64,000 nucleotides of DNA from Alkalihalobacillus sp. YIM B00296 (lineage in GTDB: Bacteria > Bacillota > Bacilli > Bacillales > Fictibacillaceae), in contig NZ_JAIBLJ010000004.1 in NCBI RefSeq assembly GCF_020179385.1, positions 184,260-248,259 on the forward strand, given 5' to 3'. Below are positions 33,650 to 42,667 of this stretch, piece after piece. Positions within the stretch are counted from its first letter, which is position 1. Each line of letters opens with the position of its first letter. The translations under genes were made by a program, and so were the position numbers. Below the pieces are notes generated by a model. That model was not told where the DNA came from. It was given only the letters and a program-made list of their open reading frames with translations, and did no database searches.

Positions 33650-35125
33650 ATGAGAGAAAGTTATAAACTGCGAAATGAGGATTGGCTGGAACATGCAACC
33701 ATCCTTGAAATCCAGAAAACGATGAATAATGGGGAGCTGTCTTCACTACAGCTTGTAAGCCGTTATTTAGAATATATTGCTAGGAACAACCATTCCGGAG
33801 CCAGCTTGAACGCCGTAATCGAAGTGAATCCAGAGGCATTGCAGATTGCAGAGTCACTTGACGCAGAACGAAAGCTGAAAGGGATGAGAGGGCCGCTTCA
33901 CGGTATCCCGATTGTTTTGAAAGATAATATCGAGACTGCAGACTTGATGCATACAAGTGCCGGTTCTCTCGCATTAAAAAACAATTATGCCAAGGAAGAT
34001 GCCACGATCACTCGGAAATTGCGGAAAGCGGGTGCAGTCATTTTAGGAAAAGCAAACATGACAGAGTGGGCGAATTTCATGAGCATGTCGATGAAAAACG
34101 GCTACAGTTCCAGAGGCGGCCAAGTCTTAAACCCTTATGGCAGGCATTTTGATGTTGGAGGTTCCAGTTCAGGCTCAGCAGTTGCTGTTGCTGCACACTT
34201 CTCTACACTTGCAATCGGAACAGAAACATCTGGGTCGATTCTAAGCCCTGCTAGTCAGAATAATGTAGTGGGAATCAAACCGACGGTCGGCCTCATCAGC
34301 CGTGCAGGGATCATCCCGCTTTCCCACAGTCAAGATACGGCAGGGCCGATTGCTCGATCTGTAACCGATGCAGCAATTTTACTGGGGGCTTTGACAGGGC
34401 AGGATGAAAAGGACTTCATCACGCAAACGAGCATTGAAAGAAGTTATCGGGATTACACATCCCACCTGAATGCAAATGCGCTTTACGGTGCGAGGATCGG
34501 TGTAGCGCGCTCTTTGTATATCGATATTTTACCCGAAGACAAACGACAGGTGATGGAAAAAGCGATCGAGGATATCAAGAAAGCCGGTGCAACCATAGTT
34601 GAACTTGAATCGATCTCACCGATGGAGTCAGATTCTACATGGGACTACAATGTCTTGTTGTATGAATTCAAATCTGATCTGAATGCATACTTGGATAAAC
34701 TGCCATCCACTTCTCCAGTGCGTTCATTGGCGGATGTGATCCGGTTCAATGAAGATCATCCAGAGCAGACATTGCAATATGGACAAGACATCCTGATCGA
34801 ATCAGATAAGACATCCGGAACGATGACTGAACCTGCCTACCTTGAGAGCCGCTTACGTGACCTTCAGCTGTCTAGAACGAGAGGAATCGATGTCGTCATG
34901 GCGGAGCATCAGTTGGATGCGCTGCTCTTTCCTAATTCAAACGGTGCCGGAGTAGCAGCCAAAGCAGGCTACCCATCCATCGCAGTGCCGGGCGGGTTTA
35001 CAAAAGAAGGGCAGCCAGTAGGAGTAGTATTCTCAGGCCTTGCCTATAGCGAACCTTCATTGGTCGGATTGGCTTACGCTTATGAGCAAGCGACGAAACA
35101 CCGTAGGCTTCCAGAATTGAATTGA
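33650..35125 (+). CDS. Amidase-signature family hydrolase
   Basis: A 491-residue amidase. The catalytic Ser-cisSer-Lys triad is visible: Lys in IVLKDNIETA, cis-Ser and nucleophile in GGSSSGSAVAVAAHFSTLAI and GTETSGSILSPAS. The C-terminal GYPSIAVPGGF is typical of stand-alone amidases rather than GatA, which would be in a gatCAB operon. Substrate unknown. GGAG stands before the ATG. A terminator follows. Confidence 0.9.
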   Translation: MRESYKLRNEDWLEHATILEIQKTMNNGELSSLQLVSRYLEYIARNNHSGASLNAVIEVNPEALQIAESLDAERKLKGMRGPLHGIPIVLKDNIETADLMHTSAGSLALKNNYAKEDATITRKLRKAGAVILGKANMTEWANFMSMSMKNGYSSRGGQVLNPYGRHFDVGGSSSGSAVAVAAHFSTLAIGTETSGSILSPASQNNVVGIKPTVGLISRAGIIPLSHSQDTAGPIARSVTDAAILLGALTGQDEKDFITQTSIERSYRDYTSHLNANALYGARIGVARSLYIDILPEDKRQVMEKAIEDIKKAGATIVELESISPMESDSTWDYNVLLYEFKSDLNAYLDKLPSTSPVRSLADVIRFNEDHPEQTLQYGQDILIESDKTSGTMTEPAYLESRLRDLQLSRTRGIDVVMAEHQLDALLFPNSNGAGVAAKAGYPSIAVPGGFTKEGQPVGVVFSGLAYSEPSLVGLAYAYEQATKHRRLPELN

Positions 35126-35150
35126 GACTTCATTTTGAAGTCTCTTTTAA
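35124..35150 (+). terminator. Terminator of the amidase gene
   Basis: GAGACTTC and GAAGTCTC with loop ATTTT, then TTTTAAAT; the left arm overlaps the stop codon. Confidence 0.8.
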
Positions 35151-35173
35151 ATGGGTTTTGTAGATCATCGCCT

Positions 35174-35875
35174 CTAACCTAATACCTCAATCGAATCGTC
35201 GACATTGATCGTCCCAGGCTTTTTAACAGATGCATAAATGCCAAAAATCTGTTTATTTTCCTTGACTACAGTTTTCAAGACATTGGAATCCACTTCTTGT
35301 GTCTTGGAATCAAAATTGACATAAGCACAACGTTCACAACCTTTTTCTATATGCAGAATAACATCATTGATTTTGAGGTTCTTACCGATCCAGGCCTCTT
35401 CTATGAAAGGTCCGGCATTCCCTAGGGTCATGACGATGTTCGGCCTGAATCTGAGCATATCCATTTGTTCGCGGCCACATAAGCGCGTGAGTTCTTTTAA
35501 CGAGGCTTTGCTAGTCAGCAATAATGGAGAATCCCAGTAAGCTGGTCCTGTTCCAGCGGGATCTGAATGGACAAGATTGATGTCCGCACCAGCCTTTCTC
35601 TCAAGATCCATATAGACCTCTTTATCCCCCTGTTCATAACGCTTCCCTTCTTTTATAAAAACAAGAGAACCTTCCTCCTCTAGTTTCACATCATAATCCA
35701 ATAGAAAAGGTGATTCAGGGATAGTTAGATGCTTCCCAGGCTTTTCACTTCTTTCCCATGCAAAAACCCGATCTCCTTCAACACCATAATCATGGACTGT
35801 AGCAGCTGATAAATACTCACCTTGCATGGATTTCACCGGATATCGGATCACTTCTGTAACTTTACCTACATTCAT
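35174..35875 (-). CDS. MOSC-domain protein (mARC/YcbX type)
   Basis: A 233-residue protein with an N-terminal beta-barrel (VIRYPVKSMQGEYL) and the MOSC domain (RFRPNIVMTL, then KGCERCAYVNFDSKTQEVD). Cys in KGCERC is the expected molybdenum or sulfur ligand. Related proteins reduce N-hydroxylated compounds with a molybdenum cofactor. GGAGG is 9 bases before the ATG. Convergent with the amidase gene. Confidence 0.85.
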   Translation of the reverse strand: MNVGKVTEVIRYPVKSMQGEYLSAATVHDYGVEGDRVFAWERSEKPGKHLTIPESPFLLDYDVKLEEEGSLVFIKEGKRYEQGDKEVYMDLERKAGADINLVHSDPAGTGPAYWDSPLLLTSKASLKELTRLCGREQMDMLRFRPNIVMTLGNAGPFIEEAWIGKNLKINDVILHIEKGCERCAYVNFDSKTQEVDSNVLKTVVKENKQIFGIYASVKKPGTINVDDSIEVLG

Positions 35876-36119
35876 ATTTCATAACCTCCGATTCTTTTCC
35901 TTTTGATAAATATTCGGAACAACCTAGCCATTCCCTTCCTTATCGATGGCTGTTTTCGTATATATAATTGCTCTCTTGGATAAGGTTGAGGTACGATTTG
36001 CTTCCGGTATGGTTTGTATTCTATTTGTGGAAGTACATCCGTTAAACGTAATGGAACATACGCAGCGTCAACGCTAAAGTCTCATTATACATCAGTTGAA
36101 ATGTTGAGAAGTGCAAAAG

Positions 36120-36143
36120 AAAAACCTCAGTTTTGTGAGGTCA
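36120..36143 (-). terminator. Terminator of the RNA-ligase-like pseudogene
   Basis: ACCTCA and TGAGGT pair on the minus strand with loop CAAAAC, then TTTTTC. Confidence 0.75.
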
Positions 36144-36673
36144 ATTGCTTAAAGAGATATCTAAATATTTATCATATCTTTGCTTTTCAACATTTAATTC
36201 ATAAATTCTAATGAAATTCACTTCAAAATTGGGATAAGGTGTCAATTCTTTTTCTGCTAACCCTTCCATATCTATTAGTTCTTGTTTTGATAGTCCAGTA
36301 GAAATGTTTCCCCCGTAATGTTCTTTCCCCAATGTTATGTCGGGTACAAAGGCATCAAGCTCAAAATATTGCTTGATTAAGCCCTCTGAGGGTGAAATTA
36401 CTAGCACTATTTTTTTGTGTAAATCGTATTTAAATATAAAATGTTATCTCCAAAATACATTGGTTTATCTAACGAAACTTGAAAAGGTTGGAAATTCTGA
36501 CATACTTTTTGTACTTTGTCGATCCACTTTTTATCTGGGGTTAATCCCCCTTGGGCTTTCAAAGTTATATGTGGTTCTACACCTAAATTGTTTACCCATC
36601 TTCTTTAAAAATGCTTAATTCGTTTTAAATATTCTTCAGGCGGGACAAGTCCAATAAAATACTCTACTTTCAT
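36141..36673 (-). pseudogene. 2'-5' RNA ligase family protein, broken
   Basis: GGAG stands before an ATG at 36673; the frame MKVEYFIGLVPPEEYLKRIK reads HF and stops with TAA at codon 23, then continues in the same frame (NNLGVEPHITLKAQGGLTPD with the first His-x-Thr motif) to ILYLNT, where a frameshift with loss of some ten codons leads into LHKKIVLVISPSEGLIKQYF and the rest (36141-36407). The second His-x-Thr is read as DITLGKEHYG, with His already lost. At least two independent lesions show it is dead. Confidence 0.75.
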
Positions 36674-36760
36674 ACTTCTCCACTCCTACTATATTCAGTT
36701 TTTATAACAACAGACAATATTTTGTGAAAAACAACAATCTTTTAGAAAACAGCTTTATTG

Positions 36761-36790
36761 AAAAAGGACCAACCTTTAAGAAGTTGATCC
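36761..36790 (-). terminator. Terminator of yczE-like gene
   Basis: GGATCAAC and GTTGGTCC pair on the minus strand with one wobble, then TTTTT. Confidence 0.8.
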
Positions 36791-36796
36791 GGATCA

Positions 36797-37408
36797 TCAT
36801 GATTGTAATCTTTGTTGAAACTTATGGACTCGTGGTGCAAACAACTGTACAAGTGGACCAATCGTAAACGTGACAATCAGGGTCCCCAGTCCAATAGGGC
36901 CGCTAAAGAGAAATGCAATCACAAGTGCAGACAGCTCACCGATCGTTTTCGCCACACCCATACTTACACCCAGTCGCTCCTGTATCGCTAGCATAAGCTT
37001 ATCGATCGGGATAAGCGGGAAGTTTGCTTGCAGATAAACCGCAATCCCAAATGCTAATATCAACATTCCAACGATGAAGAGTATGATTTGTTGCAGCAAA
37101 CCACTTACTGTGAATTGGTCCAACACCAGGAGCAGCCAGCTGTCAATAAAAAGGCCTGCTAGAAAAATCGTAATTACCGCAAGCAAATCCGGGCGAGAAC
37201 GCAAAAGAAATGCGTTCAAAATAATCAGGATGATACCGACAATAAAAACCCAGCTGCCGACCGTCAAACCGACTGTTTCTGATAACCCGACATTGAGCGC
37301 ATCCCAGGCCCCTGTTCCTAATCCTGCTTTTATTGTAAAACTGACACCAAGTGATATCAAAATTAATCCTGTTAAAAAACTGATCAAACGTATGATGAAC
37401 GATTTCAT
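36797..37408 (-). CDS. YczE/YyaS/YitT family membrane protein
   Basis: A 203-residue membrane protein with about five hydrophobic segments and the family features ISLGVSFTIKAGLGTGAWDA and NFPLIPIDKLML. YczE of B. subtilis is linked to antibiotic synthesis and surface behaviour, but most members are uncharacterised. ATG at 37408 follows GGGGGAG. The upstream open frame has no ribosome site. Confidence 0.82.
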   Translation of the reverse strand: MKSFIIRLISFLTGLILISLGVSFTIKAGLGTGAWDALNVGLSETVGLTVGSWVFIVGIILIILNAFLLRSRPDLLAVITIFLAGLFIDSWLLLVLDQFTVSGLLQQIILFIVGMLILAFGIAVYLQANFPLIPIDKLMLAIQERLGVSMGVAKTIGELSALVIAFLFSGPIGLGTLIVTFTIGPLVQLFAPRVHKFQQRLQS

Positions 37409-37469
37409 GTTGTCTCCCCCAACCAAAAATTCATCTATCCATCATACCACGTTTATTTTGAAGAAGGAA

Positions 37470-37976
37470 TCAGATTATCGCATTGCGCATTCTGATCATT
37501 GAAAAATTCAAGGAAGATTTGGGGATTTCCTCCCTTAGCATTCTTAATGAGGGTAAGTACCTTAATTCGACTCTTTCCTCTGTAAGAAGAAGTGGTAATC
37601 CTTCGAGTTTTTGGACAGAAATCGGGACAACCGTTGAATGGGAGGTGTAATATCCTGCATTTTGATCGAAGCAGCTGAACAAACTCCCTTCGAATGTGTA
37701 TTGATAGATCGTCGCTTCCTTCAATCGTTCCAACCAACGACTTTCAATTGCAATGACCATCCTTGCATGCACGTTGTATTTTTCAAGATCACTTTCCGAA
37801 GTCTGGTACCCTTTCCAAAAGACAACCCGTGGGCAGTCCCTAGGAAAAAGGTATAGCGGCCGATGGGTTTCATCGATCGCCCAAACTAGAGGAGGTTCAT
37901 CCGGAAACGATGCTGGTTTTCTTGGATGAAATTCCTCGATCATCCCGTCTTCGCTAAAGTGATAGTATTGGATCAA
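37470..37976 (-). CDS. DUF6886 family protein
   Basis: A 168-residue soluble protein. The core YYHFSEDGMIEEFHPRKP, VWAIDETHRPLYLFPRDCPR and QNAGYYTSHSTVVPI are typical of this uncharacterised family. The TTG at 37976 overlaps the TGA of the preceding phosphatase gene (TTGA) and has GGAGGG upstream, so the two are translationally coupled. No membrane or export signal. Function not known. Confidence 0.75.
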   Translation of the reverse strand: MIQYYHFSEDGMIEEFHPRKPASFPDEPPLVWAIDETHRPLYLFPRDCPRVVFWKGYQTSESDLEKYNVHARMVIAIESRWLERLKEATIYQYTFEGSLFSCFDQNAGYYTSHSTVVPISVQKLEGLPLLLTEERVELRYLPSLRMLREEIPKSSLNFSMIRMRNAII

Positions 37977-38563
37977 ATTTTTCGACCCTCCATTGTCTCG
38001 AGGTGTGCGGAACAGTTCAATAGCTTGACTTCCCACTTATTATTTACAAATTTGAAAATGGAGACCGACGTATTCCCGAAACGGCATCTTTCATAATCTT
38101 CCAGAAGATATGTGAACATATCGTTGAGTAAAGCACCATGACTAACAACGATGACACGTCCATCAGGATGTCTATGTGTGATTTGATCCGTGAATGATTT
38201 GATGCGCGTAAGGATGTTTTCTTCCTTTTCAAAATGAAGGTCAAGATCCCGCCAATGTTCTCCCCATCGTTCGATACGTTCCTCTTCATTCGTTCCTTCC
38301 ATATCACCCCAATGGAGTTCACGAAGCCGTTCATCTGTTTGGACAGGCAGGTTTAGGACATTCCCTATTACTTCAGCCGTCACTTTAGCACGGCTTAGAT
38401 CACTCGAGTAAACCGTATCCCATTCCTCGCCTGCAAACCTCCGTCCTAATGTTTTCGCTTGAAGCAACCCTTCTTCATTAAGGGGAATATCTGATTGCCC
38501 TTGAGCTCTTGCTTCTAGATTCCAATCCGTAACCCCGTGTCTGATGAATGCAATTGTTGTCAT
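37973..38563 (-). CDS. Histidine phosphatase family protein
   Basis: A 196-residue phosphoglycerate-mutase-like phosphatase. The phospho-acceptor RHG is in IAFIRHGVTDWNLEARAQGQ; the second Arg in SSDLSRAKVTAE; Glu in ELHWGDMEG; and the second His in VVSHGALLNDM. Substrate unknown (alpha-ribazole phosphatase or PhoE-like activities are possible). ATG at 38563 follows GGGAGGGG. Operon with the DUF6886 gene. Confidence 0.88.
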   Translation of the reverse strand: MTTIAFIRHGVTDWNLEARAQGQSDIPLNEEGLLQAKTLGRRFAGEEWDTVYSSDLSRAKVTAEVIGNVLNLPVQTDERLRELHWGDMEGTNEEERIERWGEHWRDLDLHFEKEENILTRIKSFTDQITHRHPDGRVIVVSHGALLNDMFTYLLEDYERCRFGNTSVSIFKFVNNKWEVKLLNCSAHLETMEGRKI

Positions 38564-38667
38564 ACTGACCCCTCCCTGTATAAATAGCAGACTCGTAATA
38601 TTCGCTAACAAACGAAAGAAACCTTCCTGCTTTTTGAAAAAACTCTACATACTTAATAATTGATTTT

Positions 38668-38927
38668 CGCGAAATTCACACCCTGGAGAAAAGCGAAAGC
38701 GACCCGCATAGTCACGCAGGTCACTGGAAAACTGACGAGGAAGCTCGAACCAAACAAAGACTTGGTTCTGCATGGGCTCATAAGATGTTAATCAATGTGT
38801 CGACCGCCGCAGGAGGGCTGAAGTGTTCCAAGTGGTTGGGCGATGGAGCTGGACATCACTTCTCTGCTCCAAACTACGGGGTCTCGTCTGGCTCGCTTTT
38901 CCAGCAGGAGTGTTGCAATTTTGCTTG
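38668..38927. repeat. Large composite repeat
   Basis: The outer ends CGCGAAATTCACACCCTGG and CAGGAGTGTTGCAATTTTGC belong to the inverted-repeat family; inside are the blocks CACTGGAAAACTGACGAGG, CAAACAAAG, and CCGCAGGAGGGCTGAAGTG with GGTTGGGCGATGGAGCTGG from the other family. It shows the two families nested. No other feature is recognised in 38564-39150. Confidence 0.8.
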
Positions 38928-39150
38928 GATTTTTAACATGAAATTTAACAAGCCTAAAAAAGGTTGCATGAACTAATTCATTTCATGCGGAAAATTATAT
39001 GTGTCGTCAAGAACAAGACGCTAAAACACTTATACGAACTGTGGTTGATAGTAAAAGTCAATCAGCCTAAGATGCTATATACACTGTCTTAGGAGGGGTA
39101 ATGACCGGTCGTATATAAGATGATCCTTTTCTTGAAATAAGCGCCTGAAG

Positions 39151-39474
39151 CTAGGACCGATAGAAAAAGGGCAGCTTTACAATAAGCAAATCTGGCCGGC
39201 TGTAAATAAAATTAAGCGCGATCAAAAGGCCTGCTGTAATGACGATAAAATCCTTCAACGAATGGTCCAAGCGAACTGCGACATCGGCTCCTGCAACAAT
39301 CAAAGCTCCGATAATGCCTGGTACAACAACATAGTAGATAAGATACTCCCCTAATGGGATATTGCTGAAGTTATAGTTGATAAGCTTTATGATGATTGCC
39401 AATACGATGATCAACCAGTACACATTCAGAATTCTGCGATTCAATTTTCGGGTTTCAAGTTCCATCCGGCTCAT
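39151..39474 (-). pseudogene. Membrane-domain fragment, probably a truncated sensor
   Basis: A 107-residue frame with a charged start (MELETRKLNRRILNVYW) and three or four hydrophobic segments, ending abruptly. The start resembles the multi-helix input domains of bacillary GGDEF proteins, but no output domain follows. I infer an N-terminal remnant, without certainty; a genuine small membrane protein is possible. Confidence 0.4.
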
Positions 39475-39574
39475 GGGCCACCCCGCGGTCTAGTGATTCT
39501 GTTATCCTTCTTTGTTGATATTTATGCTGGCAATCCGTAACAAGCTTGCGTTCAACATAAGAATATAGCAAGTC

Positions 39575-40114
39575 CTAGTAATAAGGAGCTATCAGGATAT
39601 AGACCAATACTCCTGTCAGGCTGACATAAAGCCAAAGAGGCATTGTCCACCTTGCAATTTTACGGTGCTTTTCAACTTGCATGGTCAAACCACGTACTAA
39701 AGACAATAGCGCTAATGGAACAATGACTGCTGCCAAAATGATATGAGTGATTAAAATGAAATAGTAAATGTATTTTAATGTTCCTTCTCCACCGTAAGAC
39801 GTTGATTCAGCAAGATAGTGATAAGAAACGTAAGAAATGAGAAACAACGTTGTCGATGTGAATGCCGCAAATATGAAACGACGATGCAATTTGATATTTT
39901 TATGCAGGATGAACCAAAGTGCTGCAAGTAAAAAAACAAACGTAAAACTGTTAAAAATAGCGTTCAATAATGGCAATACGGTGATATCGAAGCCTGTTTC
40001 CCCCTCATATTCTGGTAAAAAGAACAGGACAACGACTAAAGCATTTATCAAAATCGATAGGAATACGACAATTCCTGTGTAGCTTTTTTTATTGGAAGTC
40101 GGGTTATGATCCAT
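39575..40114 (-). CDS. ctaM: DUF420 protein CtaM (YozB)
   Basis: A 179-residue membrane protein with five hydrophobic segments, including the DUF420 motifs LPLLNAIFNSFTFVFLLAAL, LHRRFIFAAFTST and HIILAAVIVPLAL. B. subtilis CtaM (YozB, 178 residues) is needed for activity of cytochrome caa3 oxidase. Histidines in the membrane segments are as in the family. ATG at 40114 follows AGGAGA. Not beside cta genes here. Confidence 0.85.
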   Translation of the reverse strand: MDHNPTSNKKSYTGIVVFLSILINALVVVLFFLPEYEGETGFDITVLPLLNAIFNSFTFVFLLAALWFILHKNIKLHRRFIFAAFTSTTLFLISYVSYHYLAESTSYGGEGTLKYIYYFILITHIILAAVIVPLALLSLVRGLTMQVEKHRKIARWTMPLWLYVSLTGVLVYILIAPYY

Positions 40115-40224
40115 GGTTTCTCTCCTATTCAGCAATGATTCTCCTTCAAGGATAAAAGATGTGTTACCTGTAGGCAACTTTTTGTCCATGAATCCACATA
40201 ACGTTCAAATATGTCCAATGAAAA

Positions 40225-41262
40225 TCAACCGATTTCATCCCTTTGGTTTTTGTGGTTTATTCTTTCCAAATCTTCCAATACATCTTCTAATGCTAATAAT
40301 TCATAAATAACCGTTATTCGCTTGGAAATATATCGTCTAGCCCTGGAAGTTTCGGTACCATCACGACGGTCCCTCTCAGAGATGAATATTGATTCAAGCT
40401 GTTCAATCAGCTTTTCATGCTGTTCATTCACTTTATGACGGGGATCTTGTAAGACAGCGGCAATCGAAGTAGCGGAGTCGATAATCGTTCTTGACTGTTC
40501 TGGAGGTAGATTCGTCTTCTCTATACTAAGATATAACAAATTCCCAAAATGATAAAGAATCTTTTGGAAATATTCCAATTTTTTAACAACAATCCCAAAT
40601 TGTTGGATGTCCTTCAAGTTGTGTCTCCTATATTTCCATTCCTCACGTTGATACTGGGCAAGGGCAAATGTACGTTCCAAATCTTTGCTCAAACGTTGAT
40701 ATTCAGTCCGTAACCCTTTTGGATTTTTTCCTTCGACAAACTTTTTCAACAGTTCCCCGGACCCTGAATATAACTGGTCAACCTTCTTGATGATCATGTC
40801 ATTATAATGAGGTGGGAGGATTATGAAATTGATGACAGTAGAGACGACCAGCCCGATCAGAGTCGTGCTTAATCTCACGAAGAAAGAGTTCAAAAACTGA
40901 TCCTCGGTTTCTGCAATCATAGCTACAGCAGTCAAAGTCGCAACCAACATTCCTGCATCAAGCCGCAGTTTATGGCAGACCGCGAGTGTGAATGTTGCTG
41001 CCAGCGCATAAGCAAGTGGTGATTGGCCGAGAAAAGATTCGAACAGCATGGCAAAGCCAGCACCTATCATAGCTGCCGGAAAACGGATCATTCCTTTTTT
41101 AATCGAATCGGAAGCAGTCGGCTCAATGGTGACGATTGCTGTAATGACAGCAAAAAGAGCTGGCAGATTGAAAATATTGCAAATCAATGCCGTAACAAAT
41201 GCAGCAAGACCTGTCTTGATCACCCGTCCGCCAATCCATTTATTTAAGGTGATTTTCTTCAC
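40225..41262 (-). CDS. Aromatic-acid exporter family protein (YgaE/YqjA-like)
   Basis: A 345-residue protein with six membrane segments in the first 145 residues (including PALFAVITAIVTIEPTASDSI and LRLDAGMLVATLTAVAMI) and a long helical cytoplasmic C-terminus (coiled coil near LYHFGNLLYL and HEKLIEQLESIF). This is the ArAE/FUSC half-size layout of bacilli. Transport substrate is unknown. Confidence 0.8.
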   Translation of the reverse strand: MKKITLNKWIGGRVIKTGLAAFVTALICNIFNLPALFAVITAIVTIEPTASDSIKKGMIRFPAAMIGAGFAMLFESFLGQSPLAYALAATFTLAVCHKLRLDAGMLVATLTAVAMIAETEDQFLNSFFVRLSTTLIGLVVSTVINFIILPPHYNDMIIKKVDQLYSGSGELLKKFVEGKNPKGLRTEYQRLSKDLERTFALAQYQREEWKYRRHNLKDIQQFGIVVKKLEYFQKILYHFGNLLYLSIEKTNLPPEQSRTIIDSATSIAAVLQDPRHKVNEQHEKLIEQLESIFISERDRRDGTETSRARRYISKRITVIYELLALEDVLEDLERINHKNQRDEIG

Positions 41263-41506
41263 TGTCCATCATCCTGAAAAATCAGATTTCCTCTTATTGT
41301 ATCAAGTGAAATTCCGTATTTCTACTGCTCATCCATCCCCCCTTATTCTTTATAGCCTTTTTCGTATATAAAAATCGATCATGATTTAATCTGTCGGCGT
41401 TTTTAAATCATGAAAATCCTTAAAAAATTTTCGGATTAAGCGTTCCAAAGACTGCTAATATATGACAAAATATAGACAGTAGTCTACTAAAAGTGAGGGA
41501 AGATGG

Positions 41507-42649
41507 ATGTTTTGTTCAAATTGTGGCAACAAACTGCAAATGAATGATCAATATTGTGAAACATGTGGAGCAAAACGCCTGTCAACCGTAGAGTCTACTA
41601 AAAGTAACATGAAACAATGGCATTGGCTGATTCCGATGATCGCTTTCCTTCTTGCAGTAATCTGCCTATCAGGTTACTTATTCACAGAACATAAAAAGAC
41701 CCACTCAGCGATGGAAGCTTTCAAAAAGGGAGAAACTGCAGCTCTAGAAGGCGAATATAAAGAAGCTCGTAAATATTTCAAGGAAGCCCTTGCTCTACGT
41801 TCAAAATTTCCTGCTGCTAAAGAAAACATGGAACTTGTCAATTCAGCGATTGAAATAAAGGAACGCTTACATATTGCTGCGAAACATCAAAATGATCAAG
41901 AATTCAACAAGTCTTATGAACAGCTCGAAAAAGCAGAAGGCATCCTTTCAACATACTCGGGGAAAGTAGCCGATTCGATTGGAACTGATATCAGGAATAC
42001 CCGGATGAATGTCAAAGTAACAGAGATCAGTCACGAAATGAAAGGTAAATCTAAGCTTGAAGAGCTCGAACCGATCCTGGTAAAAGCAGAGAAACTTGAT
42101 TTAAAAGAAGCAGAGGAAATTGCAGAGGAAATCCGGGATCGGATCGCGGAAATAGCTTTTGCACAAGCGAACGACTTACTGACCGACCACCAGTTCACCG
42201 CAGCACTCGCCTCTGTAAAAAAAGGCCTATACCACAAACCAAAAAATGAAAAGCTGATCAACTTGAAATCTACTATCCAGAATGAACAAGCCGCTTTCGA
42301 AAAAGCGGAAGAAAAACGGTATGAACAAGCTCTCATTGCAGCTTCAAAGGAAAAAGAGCATAATTTGAATGACGCACTCGAGGTTACTTCCATAAAGGCA
42401 AAGTTCAATGATTTGGGCGACTTGATCGTCAAAGGGTCTGTAATAAGTAAAGCCACGGTTCCTATAACATCTGTAAGTATTTCATATTCCTTAATGGATG
42501 ATAAAAAGCGGGTATATGATGAAAATGAGGTGTATATCTCCCCAGATGTTCTCTATCCTGATGAAATAGGAACTTTTGAATACACCCATTATTTAATAGA
42601 TAAAGAGCTTAATGTGGAATTCAACGAAGCAAATTGGTACCTTCAATAA
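41507..42649 (+). CDS. Membrane-anchored zinc-ribbon protein with TPR-like region
   Basis: A 380-residue protein. An N-terminal zinc ribbon (CSNCGNK, then CETCGAK) faces the cytoplasm; one membrane segment is at about residues 45-62; outside lies a long helical, repeat-rich region (AMEAFKKGETAALEGEYKEA and FTAALASVKKGLYHKP resemble TPR units) and a C-terminal beta-domain. The layout recalls TcaA-like envelope sensors. It ends 18 bases before a protease gene, with GGGAGG between, so the two are co-expressed. Function unknown; an envelope-stress sensor or scaffold is inferred. Confidence 0.7.
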   Translation: MFCSNCGNKLQMNDQYCETCGAKRLSTVESTKSNMKQWHWLIPMIAFLLAVICLSGYLFTEHKKTHSAMEAFKKGETAALEGEYKEARKYFKEALALRSKFPAAKENMELVNSAIEIKERLHIAAKHQNDQEFNKSYEQLEKAEGILSTYSGKVADSIGTDIRNTRMNVKVTEISHEMKGKSKLEELEPILVKAEKLDLKEAEEIAEEIRDRIAEIAFAQANDLLTDHQFTAALASVKKGLYHKPKNEKLINLKSTIQNEQAAFEKAEEKRYEQALIAASKEKEHNLNDALEVTSIKAKFNDLGDLIVKGSVISKATVPITSVSISYSLMDDKKRVYDENEVYISPDVLYPDEIGTFEYTHYLIDKELNVEFNEANWYLQ

Positions 42650-42667
42650 TGGAAAGGGAGGATTAGA

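Noticed and set aside
41400-41500. ECF-type promoter before the zinc-ribbon/protease pair
   Set aside because: I looked for TGAAAC...CGT-like pairs and found no convincing spacing.
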